64,000 nucleotides of DNA from DASQZK01 sp963771005. Its GTDB lineage: Bacteria > Bacteroidota > Bacteroidia > Bacteroidales > GCA-2748055. The number at the start of each line of letters is the position of its first letter. The first letter of the stretch is position 1. The translations under genes were made by a program, and so were the position numbers. The notes beneath the pieces were generated by a model that was not told where the DNA came from, ran no database searches, and saw only the letters and a program-made list of their open reading frames with translations. The stretch covers positions 1,612,001-1,676,000 of the forward strand of contig CAVYRO010000002.1 in NCBI GenBank assembly GCA_963771005.1, given 5' to 3'. This document shows positions 7,424 to 14,342 of the stretch, piece after piece.

Positions 7424-8458
7424 ATGAGCAAAACTATTACCCCTTCATTTGAAGACTTTTATAAGAAGATTAAAGAGATACTGGATACAGCAAGGGCCAG
7501 GGTATACCAGGCTGCAAATTATGAAATGGTCCGGGCATATTGGAATATAGGCTCTACCATTGTACAGGAAGAACAACTGGGAAAAGACCGGGCTGAATAT
7601 GGTAAATCTTTAGTCGAAAACCTATCTAAACGCTTATTTTCTGAATATGGAAAGGGCTTTGATAAGACCAATGTATGGAATATGATCCATTTTTACAGGA
7701 CCTTTCCAACACTTGACGCAGTGCGTCAAGAATTATCATGGACACATTATCGCCATTTAATGCGGGTGGAAAAAGTTAATGCCAGGGAGTTCTATTTAAA
7801 TGAGGCTATTAAGGGTAACTGGAGTACCCGTCAATTGGAAAGACAGATCAACTCATTTTATTATGAACGGCTGTTAATGAGCAAAGATAAGAAAGGATTA
7901 ATGGTTGATACAGACAGAGAAAAAGAAATCATGCAGACTGAAAATATTATAAAAGATCCGTTTGTATTGGAATTTTTAAATGTAAAAGAAAATGAAAAGC
8001 TGGCAGAAAGGCAGTTAGAATCAGCTATTATCGATAAGCTACAGCATTTTTTGCTGGAACTGGGTAATGGCTTTTCTTTTGTTGCCCGTCAATACAGGAT
8101 AAGTGCAGATACAGATCATTTTTATATTGACCTGGTATTTTACAATTACATTCTAAAATGTTTTCTGATCATTGACCTGAAAACAGAGAAACTCACTCAT
8201 CAGGACATTGGGCAAATGGATTTTTACGTGAGGTTTTTTGAGGATAATCTTAAACAACCCGGAGATAATCCGACTATTGGTTTGATCTTATGCGCAGAGA
8301 AAAACAGGACGATCGTAAAGTATAGTCTACTCAATGATAGCAAACAAATTTTTGCATCAAAATATCAGATGTATCTTCCAACTGAAAAGCAATTAGAACA
8401 AGAGATACAAAGAGAGTTGGAACAGATTAAGCAGGAAAAGAAGCTTTCAAAAGAATAA
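7424..8458 (+). CDS. DUF1016 (YhcG-type) PD-(D/E)XK nuclease-domain protein
   Basis: This 344-residue protein has the two-part layout of the family: an N-terminal DUF1016_N helical region (residues about 10-150, with AYWNIGSTIVQEE and LSWTHYRHLMRVE) and a C-terminal PD-(D/E)XK nuclease domain (about 170-325). D236 in FYIDLVF and D251-L-K253 supply the metal-binding and catalytic residues. Members occur beside restriction systems and in toxin islands; their biological role is not settled. Residues 97-102 (LDAVRQ) are encoded by a perfect 9-bp palindrome. It stands alone, flanked by cassette-end repeats B and C. Confidence 0.88.
   Translation: MSKTITPSFEDFYKKIKEILDTARARVYQAANYEMVRAYWNIGSTIVQEEQLGKDRAEYGKSLVENLSKRLFSEYGKGFDKTNVWNMIHFYRTFPTLDAVRQELSWTHYRHLMRVEKVNAREFYLNEAIKGNWSTRQLERQINSFYYERLLMSKDKKGLMVDTDREKEIMQTENIIKDPFVLEFLNVKENEKLAERQLESAIIDKLQHFLLELGNGFSFVARQYRISADTDHFYIDLVFYNYILKCFLIIDLKTEKLTHQDIGQMDFYVRFFEDNLKQPGDNPTIGLILCAEKNRTIVKYSLLNDSKQIFASKYQMYLPTEKQLEQEIQRELEQIKQEKKLSKE
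7712..7730. repeat. Perfect palindrome embedded in frame in the DUF1016 gene
   Basis: CTTGACGCA (7712-7720), G, TGCGTCAAG (7722-7730) encodes L97-D-A-V-R-Q102 just before the conserved LSWTHYR motif. The frame is not disturbed. Confidence 0.85.
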
Positions 8459-8499
8459 TTTCCATAACTGCAACTACCGATTGCAGAATTTAATCTCTT

Positions 8500-8760
8500 A
8501 ATCAGCCACCCTCCCCATTTCCAACCCTTCTGTAGCAGTTTTTTGTCCTGCCTTTTGCAGTTGCCGATTGCGCGGCGCATGGCAAAAGGCACGCCAAAAA
8601 ACTCCAGCCCCAAGCTATGTTCAACATAATGCGGCATTATGGGAGCCGCCCCACAGGGTCAGCCCGCAGGAACATAGCCCCATAATGCGCCACGATGTTA
8701 AATAGCCCCGCGGCCAGCCCACCGTCACTTAGAACCGGGAACCTTCGCAAATCTCTGGCC
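8500..8760 (+). repeat. Cassette-end repeat, copy C (longest form)
   Basis: The imperfect palindrome has arms 8535-8558 and 8582-8605, pairing at 21 of 24 positions, with the same 23-base type of centre as copy B. It is followed by about 150 further bases rich in CATAATGC/GCATTATG half-palindromes (8624-8700) that copies A and B lack. It begins about 40 bases after the DUF1016 stop. Confidence 0.75.
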
Positions 8761-8872
8761 ACTTAAATCGGAGGTTACATCGAGCTCATTTGCCAGCCTG
8801 GCCAGCACATCGGAGGCGGGTCTGTTTTCACCACTTCCAGCTTTGGTAAAGCTGCTTAGAATTATAAGATGA
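8761..8872 (-). pseudogene. Fragment of an XRE regulator
   Basis: The minus strand reads GKAGSGENRPASDVLARLAN followed by ELDVTSD, the middle of an XRE HTH domain, then runs into the repeat. About 35 residues remain. Confidence 0.55.
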
Positions 8873-8902
8873 CTAAACTTTTTTAGAGACAGAAGAAATA
8901 AT

Positions 8903-8944
8903 TACTAAAAAGTTACCCTAAATGGTAACTTTTTAGTATCTTTG
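8903..8944 (+). promoter_or_regulatory. higBA promoter with overlapping 15-bp operator
   Basis: Perfect inverted repeat TACTAAAAAGTTACC (8903-8917) / GGTAACTTTTTAGTA (8924-8938) with a 6-base centre. The -7 element TATCTTTG (8937-8944) starts inside the right arm and ends 6 bases before the ATG at 8951. A HigA dimer bound here would block the promoter. Confidence 0.7.
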
Positions 8945-8950
8945 CTCTGT

Positions 8951-9262
8951 ATGCGAATCATTAAAGAAAAAACCCTCACGGATTATTGCAGGTTGAGCAA
9001 GTACAGAAATGCCGAAGAGCATTTAAAAGCCTGGATATATGAAGTAAGACATTCGACCTGGAATAATGCAAATGAACTGAAACTTAAATACAGGAATGCC
9101 AGTATCATCAGTTCGAAAAGAGTGGTTTTTAATATCAAAGGCAATGATTACCGGCTTATCGTTGACATAGAATATAAATTAAAGATTGTTTTTATCGTGT
9201 GGATGGGTACCCACGAGGAGTATGATAAAATAGATGTAAAAACAATACATTATGAAAACTAG
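8951..9262 (+). CDS. higB: HigB-type mRNA interferase toxin
   Basis: This 103-residue protein matches the HigB_toxin family: MRIIKEKTLTDYCRLSKY at the start, a central AWIYEVRHSTWNNANELK segment and the end RVVFNIKGNDYRLIVDIEYK...VFIVWMGTHEEYDKIDVKTI. Such toxins cleave ribosome-associated mRNA. I chose the ATG at 8951; an in-frame TTG at 8942 lies inside the -7 element and cannot be used. The toxin precedes the antitoxin, as usual for hig modules, and the frames overlap by 11 bases. Confidence 0.88.
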   Translation: MRIIKEKTLTDYCRLSKYRNAEEHLKAWIYEVRHSTWNNANELKLKYRNASIISSKRVVFNIKGNDYRLIVDIEYKLKIVFIVWMGTHEEYDKIDVKTIHYEN

Positions 9263-9716
9263 AATATTGAGAACAGAACAAGAATACAATGCAGCTTGCG
9301 AACGTATTTATGAGCTGATTCAAAGCAATGAAAATCCTATTGAACCTGAAAGCCCGGAGGGAGAAGAGATTGAAATCCTTTCATTGCTTGTAGAAAAGTA
9401 TGAACAGGAGCATCATCAAATGGATGCACCGGATCCCATTGAATCCATTAAGTTCAGAATGGAACAGATGAATTTAAAGCAGCAGGATGTAGCTCCCTTG
9501 TTTGGTGGTAAGACCCGGGTTTCAGAGGTTCTGAATGGTAAAAGAGCATTAACCTTAAAAATGATTACGCTGCTTAACAGGTATCTGGGTATTCCGCTGG
9601 AATCCTTAATAAAAGGAAACAGGGAAATCAAACTTGAAGATGAGCAGAAGGAAAAATTATTAAAAAATTCTTCCATAGAGGATTTTCTTAAGGGATCCAA
9701 GGCAGCAATGATTTAA
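9252..9716 (+). CDS. higA: HigA-type antitoxin with C-terminal HTH
   Basis: This 154-residue protein has an acidic N-terminal region (residues 1-60, EYNAACERIYELI; SPEGEEIEILSLLVEKYEQEHH) that should bind HigB. A XRE HTH follows (about 62-120: IKFRMEQMNLKQQDVAPLFGG...VSEVLNGKRALTLKMITLLNRYLGI). This long HigA form is standard for Bacteroidota HigB partners. It most likely represses its own operon through the 15-bp inverted repeat upstream. Confidence 0.88.
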   Translation: MKTRILRTEQEYNAACERIYELIQSNENPIEPESPEGEEIEILSLLVEKYEQEHHQMDAPDPIESIKFRMEQMNLKQQDVAPLFGGKTRVSEVLNGKRALTLKMITLLNRYLGIPLESLIKGNREIKLEDEQKEKLLKNSSIEDFLKGSKAAMI

Positions 9717-9736
9717 AGTGTTTAATTAGCCCTATA

Positions 9737-9990
9737 GTTGCCTATGTATATTATCCTTAAACAGAAAAGAATCTAAAAACTCTTTGACCAGCCGTTTTTT
9801 ATCTTCCGGTAGTTTTTCCACTTTTTTAAACATGATCAGCAGCTCATTATCGCTAATCGTGTTCTCTCCTTGTCCTGGAGGGTTTCATGGATCAGGTAAT
9901 ATGGGTAAATGTCCTGTAACAGGACGATCCTGTTAAGAACTTCGGCTGAGGGTTTGGAAAGGGCTCTTTTATACCATACAATTTTGTTTT
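9737..9990 (-). pseudogene. Decayed XRE regulator, C-terminal half
   Basis: The minus strand reads ALSKPSAEVLNRIVLLQDIY and continues to YYLIHETLQDKE. After a frame change it reads NTISDNELLIMFKKVEKLPE, then DKKRLVKEFLDSFLFKDNI, to a stop near 9737. This matches the end of the HTH and the C-terminal helix of XRE regulators; the N-terminus is missing. Confidence 0.65.
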
Positions 9991-10059
9991 ATGGTTCGTT
10001 GGAAATCCAAGGTAATAACAGAAAAGAGATTATCCGGCTTACTGTAATCCTAAAAAGCT

Positions 10060-10067
10060 TATCTTTG
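10060..10067 (+). promoter_or_regulatory. -7 promoter element of mntA
   Basis: TATCTTTG is an exact TAnnTTTG match ending 7 bases before the ATG at 10075, which predicts a leaderless mRNA. Confidence 0.55.
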
Positions 10068-10074
10068 TAATACT

Positions 10075-10359
10075 ATGGATCGTAATGAAATAAATACACG
10101 GATCGTTAAGTACCTTAAGCCCTTCGAACCCGAAAAAATTGGCATATTCGGATCTTTTGCCAGAATGGAGGAAAATCCGGGGAGTGATATTGATATCCTG
10201 GTAAAGTTTAAGAAAACCCTAACATTGCTTCAGCTTGCCCAAATTCATAGAGAACTTTCTCAAATCCTGGGGAAAAAAGTTGATTTGGTTACGGAGCCAT
10301 CCCTAAAAAATGAACGGCTCCGGGAATACATTTACGCTGATCTGAAGATCATCCTTTAA
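10075..10359 (+). CDS. mntA: MntA-type minimal nucleotidyltransferase antitoxin
   Basis: This 94-residue protein carries the pol-beta nucleotidyltransferase motif GSFARMEENPGSDIDILVKF (about residues 25-45, GSxAR...SDID) and a third acidic residue in KKVDLV. MntA enzymes AMPylate a tyrosine of the partner HEPN toxin HepT. The start overlaps nothing upstream; the stop overlaps the hepT start (TAATG). The partner toxin gene carries a stop codon, so this antitoxin may be orphaned. Confidence 0.88.
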   Translation: MDRNEINTRIVKYLKPFEPEKIGIFGSFARMEENPGSDIDILVKFKKTLTLLQLAQIHRELSQILGKKVDLVTEPSLKNERLREYIYADLKIIL

Positions 10360-10769
10360 TGAAAGACGACCGGATTTATATTAAACATATACAACAAAGT
10401 ATCGAAAGAATTGAATCTTATTTATCCGGGAAAGATCATCATTCATTTTATGATAATTATTTAACACAGGATGCAGTCGTTAGACAACTGGAAATAATTG
10501 GAGAAGCGACTAAAAGGATTTAAATAGAATTCAGAAAACAGAATCCCCACGTCCCCTGGCTTGATATGGCTGGGATGAGGGATGTACTTATTCATGATTA
10601 CATTGATGTGGATCTGGATATCGTATGGAAAACGGCCTTGGAAAGCATCCCCGTCCTTAAACTACTGCTCCAAAACCTTAAATATTTAGGGCAGGAATGC
10701 TTCCAGGAGCTCTTTCACAACCGTTTTACTTTTATTATCCATCTTAGCAACCCTTTTGAACTGGCTTAA
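10359..10769 (+). pseudogene. hepT: HepT-type HEPN toxin, nonsense-mutated and chimeric at its 3' end
   Basis: The frame reads MKDDRIYIKHIQQSIERIES, AVVRQLEIIGEATKRI, a TAA at 10521-10523, then EFRKQNPHVPWLDMAGMRDV and LIHDYIDVDLDIVWKT. The HEPN RNase motif RDVLIH (Rx4H) is intact but lies after the stop. From about 10683 the frame runs through an XRE remnant of the opposite strand, so the native end is also lost. If ribosomes stop at 10521 the product is a 54-residue fragment without the catalytic motif. Confidence 0.8.
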
Positions 10770-10868
10770 CAGTTCCTTATCGGAAATACTTTCCAACGCA
10801 CGGTCATCCATGGAACCAACTAGCTGGTAATCAGAAATAACATCCAATTCATTGTCCAGTTTGGTCAT
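10686..10868 (-). pseudogene. Decayed XRE regulator, second copy of the 3127-3343 type
   Basis: The minus strand encodes TKLDNELDVISDYQLVGS, then MDDRALESISDKELLSQFKR and VAKMDNKSKTVVKELLEAFL. It is near-identical in protein to the fragment at 3127-3343 and clearly related in DNA. It overlaps the 3' end of the hepT pseudogene. Confidence 0.7.
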
Positions 10869-10999
10869 AAAGCTGTAAAAGGAAAATTCTCATTTACACT
10901 GATCCGAAGTTGAAATCAACCATTTTTTGGTGAGTTGATTTCCAGTCAGATCATTTTAAATTCAGTTTTGACAGACCAGATTAAAATCATGAAATTGAT

Positions 11000-11007
11000 T
11001 ATATTTG
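11000..11007 (+). promoter_or_regulatory. -7 promoter element of the HEPN-NTase pair
   Basis: TATATTTG, an exact TAnnTTTG match, ends 5 bases before the ATG at 11013. An in-frame upstream extension from 10935 would start before the promoter and is rejected. Confidence 0.55.
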
Positions 11008-11012
11008 TGAAT

Positions 11013-11414
11013 ATGGAAGACAAGCGTCTCAATATAAGCGCAATTATTGAACACTGGGAAGAATCTTCAGATAATGATTACCAGACAATGTTGAACCTGT
11101 TCAGTTCATCAGATTATAATTGGGCTTTATTTTTAGGACATTTAGTTATTGAAAAACTCTTGAAAGCCATTTATGTTAAGAAATTTAAGAAGCATGCTAT
11201 TTTTGGGCATGATCTTTTGAGACTTGCCTCAAAAATGGACCTGGTTCTATCAGAAGAGCAATCAGAATGGTTCGACCGGCTAACAACTTTCAATATAAAT
11301 ACCCGTTATGACTCATACAAGGATGAGTTTAAAGAATTGTGCACAAGTGAATTTGCTGAAGAATGGAAAATTAAAATAGAAAAACTCAGGGAATGGTTAA
11401 AAGCACAGCTTTAA
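11013..11414 (+). CDS. HEPN domain protein, toxin partner of a minimal nucleotidyltransferase
   Basis: This helical protein of 133 residues starts MEDKRLNISAIIEHWEESSD and has WALFLGHLVIEKLLKAIYVK, the core of the HEPN domain, and FNINTRYDSYKDEFKELC near residue 95. The pattern matches PF05168-type HEPN proteins. The usual Rx4-6H motif is not obvious, which is common in this subgroup. It is coupled to the NTase downstream with a 22-base overlap. It is the reverse gene order of the mntA-hepT module at 10075. Confidence 0.8.
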   Translation: MEDKRLNISAIIEHWEESSDNDYQTMLNLFSSSDYNWALFLGHLVIEKLLKAIYVKKFKKHAIFGHDLLRLASKMDLVLSEEQSEWFDRLTTFNINTRYDSYKDEFKELCTSEFAEEWKIKIEKLREWLKAQL

Positions 11415-11698
11415 GTATCGCTAAAAGATATCTCAAACAATTACCTGATGAGATTGAGGTGAAGAAGGCTTTCCTTTTTGGCTCCTACGCAAAGGGAAGC
11501 AACTCATCAGATAGTGACATTGATATTGCAATCGTTTATGGGAGCAAGAAAGATTTCTTTGAAGTCCAGATGCAATTGCTTCGTTTACGAAGGAAAATAG
11601 ATCTGCGTATAGAACCTCATCCTATCAGAGAAAAAGATTTTTCTGCTTTAAATCCATTTGCTGATGAAATTATGCAATTCGGAATTGAACTAGTATGA
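11393..11698 (+). CDS. Minimal nucleotidyltransferase (MNT) antitoxin
   Basis: This 101-residue protein has GSYAKGSNSSDSDIDIAIVY (residues about 28-50), the pol-beta NTase motif, and a third acidic residue in IDLRIEPH. It begins inside the HEPN gene. Such enzymes nucleotidylate HEPN partners and so act as antitoxins. The stop codon lies inside a remnant RHS core (TATGATTATGG), so this module is spliced directly against RHS sequence. Confidence 0.85.
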   Translation: MVKSTALSIAKRYLKQLPDEIEVKKAFLFGSYAKGSNSSDSDIDIAIVYGSKKDFFEVQMQLLRLRRKIDLRIEPHPIREKDFSALNPFADEIMQFGIELV

Positions 11699-11757
11699 TT
11701 ATGGAGCCAGGATGTATGACCGGGCCTGGGGAGATGGCATGTCGCGGAAAACTGCTG
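11694..11757 (+). pseudogene. RHS core remnant
   Basis: The bases read YDYGARMYD and, after one frame change, LGRWHVAEN. This is the RHS core signature YDYGARxYDPxLGRWHVxDP in about 60 bases. It marks the end of the island in this window; no toxin follows. Confidence 0.55.
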
Positions 11758-12025
11758 CCCTGAGCATTCCTGCTAATCACTTTTGGCTCCAGGATCGCCA
11801 GACAGTTATGTCGCATGGTCGCTAATACATGCCTGATGCTTTCAGATTGCTTTGGGTTGTTATATTCGTAAGCCTTCGGACTCCTCAAAATTCCTGCAAA
11901 AAATTCATTTCCTTCATACTCTCAAATTAAAAAAATCCTTATCTTTAGTCAACTTAAAACCAATACCTTAAAGCAGGATCCCGGCCTTATCATCCGGTCT
12001 GCCAGAAGCATCAATCCGGAATGTG
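11758..12025. other. Intergenic stretch after the island
   Basis: I see no gene here. TATCTTTA near 11940 is a weak -7-like element for the lipoprotein gene at 12026. Confidence 0.4.
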
Positions 12026-12613
12026 ATGAAGAATTCAGTCATATATATTTTGATGTTCATAGCAATAACATCCTGTGAAAAGAAGCCCGCGAATTTCACG
12101 TATCCGGGATTTATCACAGCCGGTCAGGAAGAGGGAGATGGCGTACTCTACCGGGATATTCCCGATGACACGATAAGCATACCCGGCTTTCCGGATACAC
12201 TGGCTGTTGCATTTCCCCTCGATCTGGATATGAATAATACGGATGATTTCGAAATTGTGTATACGGTTTCAACTCCATATATGCTTGGAGCCGGCGGGAG
12301 CAGCCTGAGTATTACCCCTCTCGGAAACAATGCCGTCTGCATTTCGGATACCGGTGTTCCCTGGGCTGCGGATTTGCAATTCAACGATACGATCAATTCA
12401 CTGAACATATGGTCTGATTCAACAGCCCTGCTCTATTCAAGATATTGGATCCTCGGTGGAGAGATCTCCGTCCGCGGCTTTTGGACCACAGGCTCCGGTA
12501 TCTTCATCGGAGTGAAGCTGGTACGAGGTAAACATGAGGAATTCGGATGGATCGAAATACAAAAAAATGTGATCCGGAGATACGCGATAACACTGCCATA
12601 CAAGCCGGTCTGA
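12026..12613 (+). CDS. Small lipoprotein of unknown function
   Basis: This 195-residue protein has a lipoprotein signal (MKNSVIYILMFIAITSC, lipobox ITSC, Cys about 17) followed by KKPANFTYPGF. The mature part is beta-rich, with repeated short strands (DFEIVYTVSTPYMLG; YWILGGEISVRGFW; EEFGWIEI) and resembles small exported proteins of Bacteroidota that I cannot name. I chose the ATG at 12026 over the GTG at 12023. The stop TGA is followed at once by the first unit of a 71-bp minisatellite. Confidence 0.6.
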   Translation: MKNSVIYILMFIAITSCEKKPANFTYPGFITAGQEEGDGVLYRDIPDDTISIPGFPDTLAVAFPLDLDMNNTDDFEIVYTVSTPYMLGAGGSSLSITPLGNNAVCISDTGVPWAADLQFNDTINSLNIWSDSTALLYSRYWILGGEISVRGFWTTGSGIFIGVKLVRGKHEEFGWIEIQKNVIRRYAITLPYKPV

Positions 12614-13240
12614 GGAAGAATTTGGTGATTTGGTGAGTTGTTGATTTGTTGATTGAATGGAAGAGGAAGAGGAACACGGATCCCGGAAGAATTTGGTGAT
12701 TTGGTGAGTTGTTGATTTGTTGATTGAATGGAAGAGGAAGAGGAACACGGATCCCGGAAGAATTTGGTGATTTGGTGAGTTGTTGATTTGTTGATTGAAT
12801 GGAAGAGGAAGAGGAACACGGATCCCGGAAGAATTTGGTGATTTGGTGAGTTGTTGATTTGTTGATTGAATGGAAAAGGAAGAGGAACACGGATCCCGGA
12901 AGAATTTGGTGATTTGGTGAGTTGTTGATTTGTTGATTGAATGGAAGAGGAAGAGGAACACGGATCCCGGAAGAATTTGGTGATTTGGTGAGTTGTTGAT
13001 TTGTTGATTGAATGGAAGAGGAACACGGATCCCGGAAGAATTTGGTGATTTGGTGAGTTGTTGATTTGTTGATTGAATGGAAAAGGAAGAGGAACACGGA
13101 TCCCGGAAGAATTTGGTGATTTGGTGAGTTGTTGATTTGTTGATTGAATGGAAGAGGAACACGGATCCCGGAAGAATTTGGTGATTTGGTGAGTTGTTGA
13201 TTTGTTGATTGAATGGAAAAGGAAGAGGAACACGGATTTT
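12614..13240. repeat. Minisatellite of nine 71/65-bp units
   Basis: Nine head-to-tail units begin GAAGAATTTGGTGATTTGG and end CACGGATCCCG. Full units are 71 bp; some lack one GGAAGA hexamer (65 bp) or carry GGAAAA for GGAAGA. Units are otherwise nearly identical, so the expansion is recent. The array starts directly at the lipoprotein stop codon. Long minus-strand frames across it (Ser/Gln/Asn-rich) arise only from the repeat and are not called as genes. Confidence 0.95.
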
Positions 13241-13460
13241 ACGGATTTGTGTGGATAATCACGGATGAAGAATTTGGTGATTTGGTGAATGGAGTTCAAA
13301 CCAACTGAAACCACCTGATACAACTTTTTCTGTGATAATCTGTGAAATCTGTGGTGAAACTCCCCCAAACCATTTCAAACCATCTGAAACCATCTTAAAA
13401 AATCCGTGAAAATCCGTGTTCATCCGTCAAATCCGTGTTCCTCTTCCCTCAAACCATTTC
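13241..13460. repeat. Composite intergenic repeat modules
   Basis: Pieces seen elsewhere in the window occur here in series: GAAGAATTTGGTGATTTGG (13266), TCTGTGATAATCTGTGAAAT (13330), AAACCATTTCAAACCAT (13370) and ATCCGTG-type phrases (13400-13440). The stretch 13461-13524 has no feature I can name beyond the start region of the next gene. Confidence 0.75.
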
Positions 13461-13524
13461 TAGAGATTTTTCAATGTGAAGAGAACTTTGTAACCATTAC
13501 CTTGAATAATAAACTCCAGGAAAG

Positions 13525-14229
13525 ATGGCAAAGAAAACCGGCAATCGGCATGTTAAGTCAGCATGGAATTACTTATTCGAGTTCCTCCTGGTCTTCCTCG
13601 CGGTATTTAGTGGTTTCATTGCCGAAAACATTCGCGTACAGCTATCCGAAAACAAGCGGGAAAAGGAATTTATCCGGTCCATCGTGGAGGATATCAAATC
13701 GGATACACTTGAATCGAACCTGATCCTGGGACAACTCCAACGCATAAGTACAGGTCTGGACAGCGTTCTGATCCTGTTGTCCTCTCCTGGGATAAGCGAA
13801 AATTCAAATGAGGTTTACAGGTTATGGTCTGCAAATATGGGACTTGATGTTTTTGTATCAAATGACCGGACCATTCAGCAATTAAAAAACAGCGGTGAAC
13901 TCAGGCTTATAAGAAATAAGGCCGTATCCGACAGAATAATGAAATATGACCTGACCCTTAAGAAATATTACGTTCAGTCTAACCTCATGTACGGAGCTCT
14001 CAGCGAGATAACGAACTACAGCCAGCTATTTGATGTGATCAGTCTGTCCAGGAATCCCGTTTTGCCCGTACCCCTCACCGATCAGGGAAAGAGATCCCTG
14101 AACGAAGCTTATTCCAACCTTCAGTTATGGAACAGGGGTCTTACCGGACTGATCAGTTGGCTGAGGGACGTTAACATGGAAGGTAAAAACCTGATCGGAT
14201 TCATCAAGTCGGAATACCACCTGGAATGA
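13525..14229 (+). CDS. DUF6090-like membrane-anchored protein
   Basis: This 234-residue protein has one N-terminal membrane segment (residues about 15-35, YLFEFLLVFLAVFSGFIAEN) followed by a charged RVQLSENKREKEFIRSIVED stretch. That arrangement is characteristic of the DUF6090 family, common in Bacteroidota. The rest is helical with conserved FVSNDRTIQQLKNSGELRLI near residue 110. Function is unknown in the family. It stands alone; the nearest upstream DNA is repeat-rich. Confidence 0.65.
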   Translation: MAKKTGNRHVKSAWNYLFEFLLVFLAVFSGFIAENIRVQLSENKREKEFIRSIVEDIKSDTLESNLILGQLQRISTGLDSVLILLSSPGISENSNEVYRLWSANMGLDVFVSNDRTIQQLKNSGELRLIRNKAVSDRIMKYDLTLKKYYVQSNLMYGALSEITNYSQLFDVISLSRNPVLPVPLTDQGKRSLNEAYSNLQLWNRGLTGLISWLRDVNMEGKNLIGFIKSEYHLE

Positions 14230-14342
14230 AATTTCGGTTTCTTTGTGAAGATACCGGAGCATTCTACAATTCTCACTTCCTTACGTTATTATTTTCCCCG
14301 GCAGCAAAAATCTAATAACAACCGGCGATTGTTATATTAAGT

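Noticed and set aside
6981..8760. Standard integron attC sites
   Set aside because: The GTTRRRY and RYYYAAC core sites were not found and no intI is visible, so only an attC-like layout is claimed.
8942..8950. TTG start for higB three codons upstream
   Set aside because: It lies inside the -7 element, so it cannot be in the mRNA.
12433..13368. Minus-strand frames of 197-311 codons with SINKSTTHQITKFF repeats
   Set aside because: They exist only because the 71/65-bp repeat lacks stops in some frames; three frames are open at once and there is no start region or domain.
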